Source: Cristatella mucedo (Eukaryota; Bryozoa; Phylactolaemata; Cristatellidae). Taken from it: a stretch of DNA of 64,000 nt. The notes under the pieces are model-generated. The model searched no databases and was not told where the DNA came from. It was given only the letters and a program-made list of their open reading frames with translations. This document shows, in pieces, positions 33,901 to 48,900 of the stretch (position 1 is the stretch's first letter; every line of letters begins with the position of its first letter). The translations under genes were made by a program, and so were the position numbers. The stretch covers positions 1,556,501 through 1,620,500 of the forward strand of contig WPIO01000056.1 in assembly GCA_009760855.2 (NCBI GenBank), read 5' to 3'.

Positions 33901-36900
33901 AGCTATAACTTGGGTACACAATCAAATTAACAAGCCCTACGAATGTTTACCCATTAACGTTCCAGCGATTCGCTCCGTCAAACGAACCGGGAATGCCTGG
34001 AAGACATCCTTCTGTACTGCCACAGCCCCAAGTCTGCCCATCCTGTCACTAGATTAAACCAGTTCTGCCCTCAGCTCAGTGACTTTTACTGCTCCTGTTC
34101 TCCTGGTTTAGTCAAGTTCTCCTGGTTTAGTACTACCTTCTTAATGAGTGACCTAGAAAATCCGTTTTGAAAGAGGCAGCAGAGACAAGACCTAAAGCTA
34201 AGGATATATTTATGATGTTAGTCATGCAGGGCAGCAGCAAGTCGACGGACCTAACCGGTAAGCTAAGACCCTGCGGCTAACCGCATGGGAATGTAGCGTA
34301 ACTCGACAGCGAATCATCCGTGCGATTTAGTGATCTCTTGTTTTAGCATCTTGTACGATATAATTTTATTTCTATCAGTACGATTTTGAAATTTAATCAT
34401 TCGTGCTTTATTTTCGTGAAGGTTTGATACGACGAAAAATAAGAATGTACGACGACTAATGGATAGCAAGCGCCTCATATTTGGTTCGCAGGTGGTCCTG
34501 TCGCACGACAACTTCGATACCATATACGTTGCAACAGTGCAAGAGAAAAACAGTGATAGTGCGGCTCACGGTAAGTGTGGAGGAACGGCCTGTGGACGGC
34601 CAGCATGCCAGTGCGAACGTGGTGCATTGCAAAAAGGACAAAGAACATGTTGCAGCTGTGTGCGTCCATCTTGTATGAGCTAGTGCGTCGTCTGCTGCTA
34701 GCCACTGACCGCTCAAGTGCTTCAAAGTTGACTTACGCTTTGTTAGATAATTTCAATCACTTCCGTCATATGTAATAGTGTATATTTTAATCGCAGTACA
34801 GAAAAATAAAGAAACCTGGGATATTGGAGGTGATGACAAAAAATTAGTCGATTCTTTTGAAACTTGAACCAATCAAGCACTTTGAGTTTTAAAAGTTTGT
34901 GTTCACATTAGTGACAACAGTAACAGTAAAGTAAAGCCTTTATATAGTGCCTACAGCAACTCACAGTCTTCTAGGCAATCAAAATATGCCTAAACGGAAG
35001 CGTATCAACTGGTTGTAAATAAATTCACAATTTTGGTTTGAAAACACACGAAGAGCAATTCACGCGTACACAGAAATTGGGATGAGGAACAGATCCACTT
35101 GTTGAAAATTTCGTCAATTTAGGAGTCGCCGTGAGGATAGTCACTGGAGAGTTCGTTTTCAAGAGTAAAGTAACTTTAGAGACTGTTTTCATCGTTTTTG
35201 AGTTAGTTTAGAGGCAAACCTCAACTACTTTAGTCGGAAGAGCAGACAGATGGATGGATGCAATAAAGTGCTTGAGTTGGATTTATTTTGTATATGTAGA
35301 TCGGAGCAAAGGATCGGGAACCTAAAGGCGAGTGACAGAACAATCAAGTCGCTGTGCTGCTCGACGGGAGCAGTGCCGAGCGGTTAGAAGAAGTTTAACT
35401 TGCAGTTTCACCTTTTACCACAGAGAAGTCTAGCCGCAGAGTTCTGCACCGACTACAGCTTACTTTTGCACAGCAGGAAGACCTGCGATTAACGAGTTAC
35501 TGAAATCTTGGCTGAAGTTCGCAGATATAGAGGCCAGCTTGACTGTGGCGTCAGTCTCTATGCACCTATGCATTAGTGTATTTTGTTGAGAAAATTAAGC
35601 AAAATATTTATTTAGAAGTTACTGGCATTTTGAGGCTCTCATTCGAAATATAAACTCTTAAGGATGCATCAATCGAACTTGCATACTAATAATAATAGTA
35701 ATAATAATAATACATTTGATACAGCACCCTCAGATAACTCAATCTCTTTTTAGGCACTTTACATTTGCAGCAAAGGATGCACGATCGAATGGTTAGTGGT
35801 AGCATGCTCAATAAACACCAAGAATAACAGGCTAAATGTAACATGTATAGGATCAGCATGAAAATATGCTTAGTGGCAACATGCACAGTGGCAGCAAGCG
35901 TAAACACATAAAGAGCGAATCACAGGGACACGGGGAGAGAGGCTTTGAAACTGGAATTCAATCAAGTCTCGAGCAAGCCAAAATATAATTGCCGTTTTAG
36001 AAACCTCAATTCCTTAGTCCTTTCTTTACTTGCATCTGCGAAATTTGTTAAGTAACCAGGATTTGTAAATGCATGGTTTGGAAGACTATATACGTTTTGG
36101 GCGTCTTTGTTCCATTTGACTTTGCTGCATTTTGTCTGGCTTAATGCTGCGGCATTTTGTGAATTCGTTGAGTATTTCCTGAGGACATTTAGTATTTTAT
36201 TTCCAAATTTGAAAGCTCGGCATACTCATTAGCTTGTTAGCTACGACACCAGACGCATAATATATATCTGCATGAATTTTATTTGGGTGCGTGCGTGAAC
36301 GTGCGTGAATGTGTGTGTTTCTGTGTGTGTGTGTGTGCCCCCGCGCGTGTTTGTTTGTGTGTGCGTGAGTGGCAACGAACATCATTATAGTCCCAGATCG
36401 ACATCTAGGTATTCAAGACAAGGAATCCCGGCTACCGCAGCTCTGTGTAGCCTTTCCAGGATTCCTCATGCTCATAGGGATTCCTCATGCTCTAAACTCA
36501 CTAGCTTCATGCATTGATGACATCCGTACATGGATGGCAGCAAATTTTCTAAAACCTAACGATGATAAAACTAACTTACTAGTTATGGGCAAACCCAGTG
36601 TGATCTAGAGATTGGAAAGGCTGACTCTCAAAATTGGCTCTGCCAGCATATCTCCAGTTGAATCAGCTCGAAATCTAGGTGTCATATTCCAAAGCGACCT
36701 CTCGTTAGACGACCATATCAGCTCTACAGTCAAATCCGCCTATTTTCAGCTTCATAACATTGCTAAAATTCGGGCTTGTTTAGATAAAGATACCACATCT
36801 AAGTTGGTCCATGCATTTGTGACATCCCGTCTTGACTTCTGCAACTCACTGCTTACTGGCCTACCAGCATGTGCGATCAGGCAATTGCAGCTGGTGCAAA

Positions 36901-39900
36901 ACTCGGCAGCTAGACTTGTCTGCCGTGAGCGTCGCAGTTGCCACATTACTCCACTTCTCGCCGACCTGCACTGGCTACCAGTCAAGCAACGGATTGACTT
37001 CAAGGTTTTGTCCCTCACTTTTAGGTCCCTTCATTCTATGGCTCCAGCCTATCTGTCAGATATACTACCCCATCAGGCCAAGCATCGTACCACCCGCTTT
37101 TCGGAATCCAACAGTCTAGAAATACCTCATACAAACCTTAAATCCTTTGGAGACCGTGCATTTAGTTCGTATGCTCCCAAAGCCTGGAACTCCCTCCCGA
37201 TCTGCGTCAAAACACCCCCTGACCTGACCACATTTAAAAGGAACCTATAAACACACCTATTTAGGACAGCATTTAGTGGGTCCCTGTGATTCGTCCTTGA
37301 TGTGCTTATGCGTGCTGACACTGTGCATGCTGCCACTAACCACATTTGCATGCTGACCCTGTGCATGTCACCCCTAACCATGTTATTCAGTTCGTTTGTT
37401 TTTCAAGCATGATTTTACTTACCATTCAATTGCATTTCACTTTACAGCAAATGTAAAGCGCCCAGAGAGAGATTAAGTTCTCTGAGGGCGCTTTATCAAG
37501 TGCATTATTATTATTATTATTATTATTATGCTCCTCCTCATTCCATCATTCCTCGTGCTCTCAGATTTTTAATGACCGGGCGTTCGTAGCTCTAAGGATC
37601 TCAAATACAATTTCGTTAATTACGCAGCTGCCTTTCGGAATTGCCGAATTACCCTCTAAATGTATTTAGTTGGATCAGAATAAGCTGACAAGTGACCAGC
37701 AGAGTTTTAGTTTTCTTCCGGTTTTATTGCGTTTAATAGTTTAAAGAAGCATGTACTTAATTTTGAGTGTAAAAATATCTGTGTTTTTTTAAAGGTGAGC
37801 TTGAAATAAAATTCGAGGCAAAGTCAGCAGAGAAAATCCAGGCCATTGACTACAGCATGATTGATTTTGTCATGGTGGAGACATCAGCTTACTTCGAGGC
37901 CTATCGTCATGTACTGGAAGGCTTGCAGGATTTGAACACCAAAGACTTAAAATTCCAGGAATATCTTGTTCGGTTAGTCAATTCAGATACACTCGTAAAA
38001 TACGGCAGTAATTGCTGCGAGTCAAGGTTCAGTCAAGCTCGTATGAGAATTACATTTGGAGCGCGCCGAGAGAACTTTATTTCTGTTTAGGCCCTTTGAA
38101 TTTTCTGCAAAGGAAGCATGACCGAATAGTTAGTTGTTGGATACTCAATGACAACAAGCGTACCATTGTTAGAGGTGACATGCACACGGTGAGCATGCAA
38201 ATATGGTTAGTGGCAGCATGCGCAGTGTCAGCACGCATAAGCAGACACAGGATGAATCACGTGGTCTAAATGCTGAGGTAAGTCGATACTTTCTAGCTGC
38301 TTTTTTAAATATCGTTGAACCGGTGGGCCGGTGTCGTAACGTCAGTCGGAAGTGATTTCCAGCCTTTGGAAACATACCAACTGAAGGCCCGGTCTCCAAT
38401 GGATTTGAGGTTCGCACGAGGTGGGGGTTAACGAGTAGTTTCAGAAAAGCGGTGGTAAGGTGCTTAGCCTGATGATGGAGTAGAGCTGATAGGTAGGCTG
38501 GAGCCAAAGATTGAAGGAACCTAAAAAGGAGTGACAAAAACCTCGAAGTCGATGCGCTGCTTGACTGGAAGTCAATGCAGGTCGGCGAGAAGTGGGCGTG
38601 GAGTTAAATCACGCCTCAGTTTCTAGAGCCGCCAAAGTTGGAGGTTGCCGAATTTTAAGTTTTTTTACGTGTTAACTTTCGGTAATTTCAGGTGAAATTT
38701 ACGCAAGTCAAGAATAGGGATATTTTAGGAGCCTGTATCGCTTGAAACTTGATTAAGCAGTAGATCAGGCCAGAAGCATCAGCGGGAGTCCCAGAGTCTG
38801 CTCTAGTTTGTAACTATTGGTCAGATTCTATGGCCAAACCAGACAGCTACCGCAAATATTGTATCACGTGCTTTTATCGCGTAGCCGCGTGAGCTCGCCA
38901 CTCGAGTGCCTTGGCTTGCTTTTCTAATCGAAAGCGCACACATGTAGACTTGCCTCTTGCCTCCGTGTTCTGCTTCAGCAAAAGAGTTTGTAAAGAGTTT
39001 GGATCGAGATTCGGTACTCTTAGGTTACGACGAGAAGAGACAATAGAAATTTTATCATTACTATTTCCCACTTTTGAACTTGAATGAGAAGAAATCTCGT
39101 GATTCTCAGTGTTTTCAAGTGTTCGGCGATCCTGAATGTCCATAGCTTTGCAAAAACTTAGCGCAACCAGCTTTTGCTTTCCTAGGACAACCACTCTTCT
39201 GCTGCCGACTGTGGCTCGTCCATTCCAGCGGTCCTGAGCTGCTTCTTCGTTGCTAGTCACCACCTCAACTGCTCTCCTGACTCTGCTTTGCTTCCCACTT
39301 TCTCTTTGTTGCGTGAGACAAAGTCTGCTGGCTACCGAATGCGTACCGAAAGCCCCTTAGGCTGTGAGCTGGCTATACAAAGCTCTCCTGCGTAACACCC
39401 ATATAATCTTTGTGGCTTAGTGGAGTTACAGACCGAGATTCATGACATTGCATTATATGCCGAAGAATATACCTACATATTCTGGTGCCTTCATATATCT
39501 CTGCCAATGAAGCACTAAGTCATGCTTAAGTTTAATTAGTCGATAGACACCTCGATGCTTTGCCACAGCAATAGCAACGAGCTTGTACTTAGCTGCTGCC
39601 AGTCTGTCACGTATACTGTCAGTTGTCAATGTGCGGCCACTCGAAGGCCCATTTCTGGATACTTGGACTGTCGTGCGTGTACGTGCTTCGTACTGCTGCC
39701 ATTGTATACCCCCTTCTGTGACCTCATGCATTCGTCAGTCTTGCATTTCAGATTTATATCTATGTGTAATGCAATGCATTCTGGTGGTTTAGAGCTGGGT
39801 AGCGCCTCGTGCTTAAGCGGTGGACTCGCCTAACGATGCAGACAAACCACCGTGATTCATTAATTGATAAGAATGTTGTTGTCTGCATAAGCTGTGCTCG

Positions 39901-42900
39901 TACAAGCTCGGCTGAGCCATACAAAAATAGCACGCATCTGGCTGCGAAATGCTTGAGAACTCAATGGCAATGGCAGAGTGTCGTTTACTCGCGAGCCCCT
40001 TAAAAAAGGAGCAGAGAAAGGACTGTCGCATTCTATTGATGGTTATTGACTGTATACTCAGAATGAATGAGCAAGATCCCGTCGTCGCCACCGCTGCCGC
40101 CGCCCTGGTATTTTAGCCAATGTGGACCTTTGCTCTGAGAATTCGCATCGCTCTCGTTGCAGCTGCGATTCTACGTGTCGTTTTGCACCGTCGTATCTCA
40201 AGCGTGACACTGTGTACGACTTGTCGTGCATAGCTCCTCGAAGCACGAAGCCTGCAGTTCTGCAGCGTCTACGGTGCGTGCCTATTCTACGTGAGAACCA
40301 GTGGCCGGTTCCTGGAGATTTGGGACTCGATGAATCGCAGGCGGAGGCTGTGAAAACGGCTCTAACAAGAGAGCTGGCAATCATTCAAGGTACGAAGTGA
40401 GAGACCACTAAAGTGCCTTAGCGGCCGAACGATAATCCAGGAGCGCCGAGCAGTGGCCAGCCAAGGCCGCATGTGCGTCAAGTGTGCCTTTGCATGATTG
40501 AGCTCACGCACGATCTCACCCTAATGTTTACTGAAGCAAGATATCTAGAGCGGCTCGTCACCTTTTTCAGTAGGATTAGAGCAATAATTATTGGCGCCAT
40601 TGCATCTGAGCTGCATCAAAAGCTATCCGATCAGAAAAGAGGACGAGTTGGTTTCTCAGCCTTGTCTCAGCTGGATTCTCGTAACTCCTAGATGAGGGTC
40701 TGGACCCGTCCTGAACAACTGAGGGCCAATGACCTTATGAGCCAACCACACCGTGCTCCGTCAGCTCGGAGCTCAATTAGGTTAAATGCGACTGTAGAGC
40801 GGGGTAATCTAAAATAGGTCAAGATGTTTTCTTTGAAATCTTTTTTCAAAACTACATTTGAGCAGCAGAAACTACAAATGCAGTGTTTATGTTTGGTTTA
40901 CTAAATACCTCGGTCCTGGAGGCCGCACTCGAAGAGGACTCGTTCGAGCACTCGTGTTCGGTTTATGTTGAAGGTTGCAGTGAATGGTTAGCGAATACTG
41001 TATACCAAAATCTCGGCCGGATAATTACGGCTGGTGCTCCTTTGATCGTGAACATTATATGATACGAATTTTAAGAAGCAATGGCTACTATCTACTTGAA
41101 TAGTATGCAAGCAAAACAGTGACCTAAATTGCAGATCGGGCGGCATGAATCATTGGCACAGCATGGATAGCCGCTAGTAGCGTAATTTGCCGAGCTCTCT
41201 AGCTGTCTGACTAACAACCGCTGCCCTTTGTTATGCAGGTCCGCCTGGAACTGGTAAGACGTACATAGGTCTCAAGATTGTTCAAGCTCTTCTTGCAAAT
41301 CCTCCGCAGAACTCACTAGCCGAAGTTTTGGCTCGTTGGGAGCCGTTCTCCTCTGCTAAATCGGTAAGTTTGAGTGTTTGAGCAAGCTGGGGGGGGGGTT
41401 TCAACTGTTTGCCGTAAGCATTTGCTTGACGTCCTTGCTGAAGCGATTGTTTTTCTTTTAGACTTCCAACAGCGGCGTCGAATCCTCACCAATTCTCGTC
41501 GTATGTTACACAAACCATGCCTTAGATCAATTTCTTGAAGGAATCGTCGACTACGCTCGTGACGGTATTTCTGTCAAGTTTTCTTGCTTTACCTGAGCCA
41601 ATGGAAGAGTCCTTAACTATTTTTATATTTTTATTGATTTATCTTCCGTTCCGAATTAAATCAGCCGCGTTTAATCTAATCGAAATATTAAAGAAATGCA
41701 ATGCAGTATAGCGTGATTTGAAATAAATTTAATTTATAGGCTGAGGTTATAAATATCACCGAATCGAAAGCTGGACTAACTGTGCTCGAAAATGCCCCAC
41801 GAAATCGATTTTCGTATATGTTCAAGAAATGTATCCCAATCTCCCAATCAAAATAGTCAATCGTTTTAGCCAAGAATCATTGTAGTATTAAAATGAGCGT
41901 AAAAATTGTTCTACTTTTAGTCGTTGTGGGAATTTATTCCGATGCAAGCTTTTGCAGCATATTTAAAGTTCATATATATATATATATATAAGAGAGAGAG
42001 AGATGAGAGAGAGAGTTCTCTGTGCAAACTTATTAGTATTATTATTATTGTTATACATACTGCTGGTAACTTCAGGAGTAATAAGGATCGGAAGCAGAAG
42101 CACGAGTACAAAGCTGCAAAAGTGTCTGCTTTCCAAGCAAGAAGATCGGCACCGCCTTATCCCAGCTGAACAGCGAAAGAAGTTCGGGCAGTATAGGAAG
42201 TTGGTTGAAAGCATTTGTAAGAAAACTGCATCTTATTCACACAGAGCCGTGCTGTCAGACAGAGGAGTCTTAAAACTTGCTGTACTCAAGCCCTTCATGC
42301 AAAGAATTCATATGCATCACATTGAGAAGCTCAAGTACGATAGAATGGGCAAATTGGCAAAGTTGGACCCGCTGGTGGAATGGCTCAATCTACGTAAGTT
42401 TGACCCAAAATTTAATCGGTTTGCCACTTTCGCCAGCAAGCTAATTAACTTGATCTGACGAAAATCTCATTCTGGTCTTGTAAATCAAAGACTTGGTTGC
42501 GATTGTTGAGAAAATATTAGGACTTGTGGTTGACACACTAGAATCGCAAGAATAATTGAACTTTTATTCATTCTAGCGGAGGCATTCGGACCTGCTGGAG
42601 TGATAGCAGGTGCTGGACTTGAAGTATCATTTGAAGAAAGCAGCAGTGTCATCGGTGCGTTGTGAATTTAAGTCGCGGCAAATTTTTCTGTGGGTTTCTG
42701 CATGTTTATTCATTCTGCCATGCAATAACTCGAACTGCAAGTGTTACGCTGATAAAAGGGACGCATTTCCGCGTCTGTAGCTTTCGACAAGCACTGGAAC
42801 GCCGCCTACCAGTCAGGGCTCATATACATCATAGCCCATCCATCCACCCACACCCACCAGGTGTCCTGCACATATGTCCGCCGACCCCGATTTAGTAGCC

Positions 42901-45900
42901 CAGTCCTGCCTACCCGTAAGCCGCTCTAGCCAACCTCTTTCTAACCTCTAACCTCTAACGGCTAAGCCCTTTTCCGACGATGACTAAAGCATGAATTAGC
43001 TGCCACTCATCTACCGTCTGCAGGTCGCATTTGGAGTTGCTAGTTCCAAAGCCAAATTATTACATTCCGAAGAGTGCTAGCACCTTCATTTCTGTATTAT
43101 GTTATAGCTTGGGGAATCACTTTCGCCGTAATAGAGCAATTGAAGCAAGTAGCCTAGAATTGCAGTGTATTGCTTAAAGTTTTCAGATTGCAATGGGTTT
43201 AGATATGGGATTTGAAATTAAAGTACGGTAATGACGAGCTCGCTTAATATGTTTCCAAGTTCGTTGGGGTCCTCGATTAATTGTTATTTTTCTGTGCCTC
43301 TGACTAGCCTTGCATTTCTCTAGGACCATGCCTTCAGTTCATATGTAATAATGTATGGAATTCTGCATCCACTGGGATCACGATATCCTCTGACTTGTAA
43401 ACCCTCATAATCCTTACAGCATTTGGCGCATTCACGTGACTCGCCGTCTCAGGCATTCACGTGACTCGCCCTTGATGCATTTCTATGTGCTTGTGCATAA
43501 TATTATCGCGAATCAGTTACAACTAGCTTGTACCAGAAAAATAGTGTTTATGCGATATTCTCGTTTAAAATATCAAGCATATACGCTTGTCTGCCCAAAG
43601 GCTTAGCCGCAATGACTCACCTGTTGGCATACCATAGCTAACGCAGACTGACCTGATCTGGCTCTTCGCCGTATCATTCTGATCTAATCTCGTGAAAAAC
43701 AATAGCCTCGATCGTGCGCTCTTACGAGACGAGCATAGAAATTTCAGAAAGTCTAAGAAATAGTTGTTTTTTTAATTCCACGAACCTACAGAAAATAACA
43801 GGTGCAAATTTAGTGTCGTATGCTACTGTGTGCGTTATTGGTGCACGGAGAAATTTATAGTAAAATTATACTTGGAGAAGTAGATCTGATATGTGTAAAT
43901 GTATGATGCATTTACTTATCTTATTCGGAAGGAGGCAACACGAAACTGATCATTTCCACAGTCCGGCACTGGTAAGTCAGCCAAGCAGGAAAAGAGTGCA
44001 TGTGAGGAAGGCCATTTACTTAAAACACTTCTAAAACGTTAAAACGTTTCTAAATGAGTACGTGAGCACCCATGCACTAATAACATTAGCAGAAGTGCAG
44101 GCTGCAGCTAAATTTGCAAATAAAAAAATGATCTCCTTCGTTTCTAGTCGTGACTCTCGTCGAAGCTGCATGCTCGTAGTAGTTTCTCGATAACGGAGAG
44201 TAAAGCTCCAAGAGTGGCATCGGCCTTGTTTTTTATTGACTTGACATACTTAATCACTGAATCTATAGTCTCAGTGACTCACATTCACATGTATCCAGGC
44301 TGAGGGTTTCTTTATCATCCTTTTTTGTAGACCTAGGAAGATATAGTCTGCCTTACGGTGCTAAAAATTGTATTTAATCACGACCAGCTAGAGTTTCTCA
44401 GTTATCTAACACGTAGTCTTATTGAATATGTAGTCATGCTGTATGGCTTTTTCTTAGTAATCCTCATTGTGATGAGTTCATTTGATCTAATGAACAATTG
44501 GGAATATCCCGCTCTGTGGACATGAACTTGCTAAGATGCAGAAGTTTGTAATAGCAGTCGCATAGCGGACATGCCGAGTCTTAGCATGTAATAAGGTGAC
44601 TGCAAAGGGTGAGCACCTTTGTACACAGACCAATGACGTATGACCTATGACCTAAGTGGTACCTCTTTTCGCCGATCTGCACTGGAAAAATGGCGGCTCT
44701 GTGTTGCGTTAGAGCAGAGACTTGAATTAACGAGGTCACTTGTCACTTACTTATATTTCTCTTTATGAATTTGCTCCGACCTACCCACATGAAGTATTTC
44801 CTGATGCGGGCTGCTCATTGTCTACCCCTGCTCCGCTCCACTGACTCTGGCCGCTTGGTGCTCTCTAATCACCCACCCATAGTCCACAGAGACCTTGCAT
44901 TCAATTTGTATTCTTGTGAGGCCTGGAGTCACTACAGAATGACATAACGTTACTTCTTGACTCAAATTTTATTTACAAAGAATCTAAAAACCATAACATC
45001 ATTGGCTTTACTCGTGGGAATTGCCCCTCGTTTGCTTGTGTGCTGCAATTAGGCATGTTTCAACTAATCGGTTGACATGATTTATTTCAAGAATTTATGT
45101 AAAGTACCATGTAAATGTAATATGTAAACTACCAAGTAAGAGACTTAGTTCTTCTATGGCACTATCTATGTACACAGATTAATATTAATATTATTATTTA
45201 ATGCAACGAAAGGACTAAAAACTCTCAACGTATCTGAGTCCAGTTGCGCAAGTTATTCAATGGTTTAGGACCGATGGCGAAAAAGCTTTTGTCGCCAGCA
45301 GTCATTGAGTAAATAACTACATGAATTGACTCAAAAGTGAAAACAAAAATCAAAACAAAAGACGTAACTGGTGAAATTTTAGCTCATGCTTTCGAGACTG
45401 GTAAAGAATTCTCGTGCTTTAAAAATGCTACTGGCTGCACTTGCAATTCTTTCAAGTGCTTCTGCCAATGGATCGCTCAGGTGAAGAGCGAAGGTTGGAG
45501 CTGCAGCAGCGGCTTCTTGACGGCTACGATGACGACAAGTTCAGACGCGAAGCTGACGCTGTGCGTTGGATGGAGCAGCTGGAGCTCCAGGACATGGCGA
45601 TAAATTTCTTCGCTCTTGCCAAGGGTAAGCGTGGGCTCGATATGCCTGCGACTCGCTGTGCGGTTCGCTATCTTTGCACGATAACGAAATTCCTCGACTT
45701 ACAAATGACCGCCGCCACGTGACTGAGCGTATCCACTTATTCCAATAGGATCGGCCATGCACCTGGAGCAAGATTACGGAAGGCTCTCGGAGCTCGTCAA
45801 AAAGAGGTCGAATGCCAAGCGTCTGCTGCTCAGGCTGAGAAGTACCAGGCCCATGCAGCCGGACCAAGAGCTGAGCTTAACTACGCCCGGCTCGATGACT

Positions 45901-48900
45901 TTGGACAGCAGGTGGAGCCTGTACATGACTTGGGTCTGTCGCTATAGAAAGCATCTGACGGATCAAGTTATGGCAGCGTGCAGAGACCACGCTGATCTAG
46001 TGAGCCAGCTCAGGCAGCTCAGGTTCGTGACCTCTCAGCGTCCTCTCAGCACTCTCATTGGCTTATTTAACAGCGTCACTTGTAGAGCGGCTGAAGAGCC
46101 ATAATGGTTTCATCACCACTTGCATTTGGCAATAAAGGATTGCCTAATGCAGGATTTGAACCCATGACCTTGGTCGTGAAGAGCAGTGCCTTACCTCCTG
46201 GACTATCATGAGTCATGTGTCATGCTTGAAAGTGCCTTGTGTGGTAATAACTCATCCAGTCACAATGCCTCTTCTGCTTATTGAAATGTGACGGAGAGAA
46301 CTTTTAGGCTATTAAATAAGATTATACGTTCAGCATGTGGGCTATCAAGCATCCGGAGGAGGTCTGAATAGCTTATCTCTCATCGCGTTAACGTGAACTG
46401 CTTAATGCGTCGTTATAATTTTTCGAGAATTTAATCGTATATAGTTAAAGCGAACTGTATCTGGTCTATTATTATAGTACAAGCTGTTAACTATTTTCTT
46501 GCGGTCACACCCATCAAGGCAGAGATGATTTTTTGTAGAAGCATGCATTAAAGTTGTCACTTTTTGCTTTCTATTGCAATTTAAAACTTTCTTATCGATT
46601 GATAACAGTGAGAAAGCGACTCGGAATCCGCAGACACCCGACAATCAGCCGGATAGGGAGGCCAGTTTTCATTTATAGTGTCTTAATAATTTCAGAAATG
46701 ATGCATTGTCTTTTTCATGTTAACATTTGCAAAGTAAGCTAAATACTCTTGGCTATCAAGTATTTTGCCTCGGCACCGTTTCAATTCATTAGGATTGACG
46801 GTGACGTGGCCGTGTTGAAGAAGGCCAAGGTTATCGGCATGACTACCACTGGGGCTGCTAGAAACAGGCACGTACTGAAGCTCATAAAACCTCACATTGT
46901 CGTTGTGGAAGAGGCAGCAGAAGTACTAGAGGCTCACCTCATCGCCACTCTCAACTCTGGATGCGAGCATTTGATTCTCATAGGTGAGAAAATATCAAAA
47001 CTCGCCTGGAAAACTTTAACGATGCACTGAGTGCTCTTACCTGCACCAACCTGAACAAACCAGACTCTTAGTGTTTGGCAAGAGCTTCGTGCTAATCTTG
47101 CTAACCTTAATTAGTATTTTTTCTTAACTTCTCTAATCTTGAGTGTAGGTGACCACAAGCAGCTCCGACCGAATCCGACGGTGCATGAGCTAGCCAAAAA
47201 GTACCACCTGGACATATCGCTGTTCGAAAGGATGGTGAACAACGATCTGCCGTACGCGACTCTGGCGACGCAACGTCGAATGCGACCGGAAATCTCTTCT
47301 ATCATGAAGAATCACTTTTACAGTCATTTGAGAGATCATCCAAGTGTACAAGCTTATGATAGTGTTTCAGGTAAACCAGAATTCTCGACTGCCTGTAGTG
47401 AATAAATACGCATTTGCTCCAACGGAGCAACGGAGTTCTGTTTTCTGTGACTAATTGCTTTATGTTGCCCAAAACGTTAATCTTCTTCTTGCCGTACATG
47501 GATTATCCATGATTGAAATTAAAGAGTTATTTACTCGAACACGTGGCCTTTCTCGATGTGGCTAGCGGTCTATGCAGGAGTTTCTCCATTCCCACAATAT
47601 AACGAGGAGCATCTAAATTGCGGATGTGAAAATACTTAACAATTTTACACTGTAATCTGGTTTCCGTTGTTATGGTGCACAAAGTTTATCCAGAGAAACT
47701 GTGTCACAAACGGTGTTCACATTTACTCTACTAATACGAATGCCACAAATACTACGCTTGAGTTTTTGACCACCTGGCTGTAATAGATATTTTACCACTA
47801 GCTTAGAGTGCTTTGGAGAAAGAAATTAACCCGCTCTTAGATGTCCGTCTAGAAATGACCTTTTTCAAATCATGCAAAACCTGCGGCGATTATTCTCCTG
47901 ATACAACGCAAGCGTTATGTTTTTTGAAAACGTGGCTTTGTAAGAAACTCATCTGGAAGCGTGGCGAGTGCAGACGTGTCTGCCAGTTTTCGATAGAAGG
48001 CGCTTGGACATTGAGTCAATTCCCGAGCCGTAGAGCAAGAGAGAATAATCTCGGGCTAATCCATCTGCCCGCCATTGTTGTTTAGTGGCAAGCAGCAGCC
48101 AGATCTTTTCGCCTGCGACGGGTCAAAAAGAGGAATTTAGAAAATTTATGCAGCTAGCGTTCTGGGGGCAATGGTAGATTATTGCTGTCACCTGTCTGTG
48201 TCACCAGGCGTGACAGCCAGCATGTTCTACGTGGAGCACGAGGAGCCGGAGCAGTATGACGGAGACATCGCCAGTTACAGCAACCTTCACGAGGCGAAGT
48301 TCGTGGTCGCCCTGAGTGCATATCTACTCAAGCGAGGCTACACGGCAAGCCAGATTACAATTCTCACGCCTTACAACGGACAGCTGAACCTCATTTGCAA
48401 GCTAACGGAAGATGTCAGCAAAGAATTTCGCATCACCTCAATTGACGGCTACCAAGGTGAGTAATCAAGCACCTCCTGTCATTGGTTGATTGCGTTCGCT
48501 TGCTTTAAATAGTTTAACGTAGTGTGTACAAGCTTGTACGGCTTTCTATTTTTGTATCGACTCGCTGATTGGATCTATATCCGCTGTGCTTGGCTTGCCA
48601 TCGTAGCTACCATGTTGCTTACTGTACTCTCCAACGCAGCGCGGCAGTGAAGCAAAGGCGTGACGCGATCATGCTTGTCTGTCTATTGTCTGACTATTGA
48701 GACCTGGTGAATGTCACAGGTGACTACGCTGGATTGCCTTGTTTGTTCAAGTTGAAAGCATATAATGTCTAATCTCGAGTCTTAATCTCCAGCCGATCGT
48801 TAGTTACTTTCAGGGCGAACTTGTTATTCTGTTCTCGTTCGCTTTTTCGATTACCTGTGAGTGATTCAGTGCCTACTAATAACCAGCGAGCCACCTAACT

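Noticed and set aside
38874-39263. A host gene on the minus strand
   Set aside because: The RRNLRVPN text looks like the N-terminus of a LINE ORF2, and it lies between LINE fragments. Kept only as a tentative mobile-element remnant.
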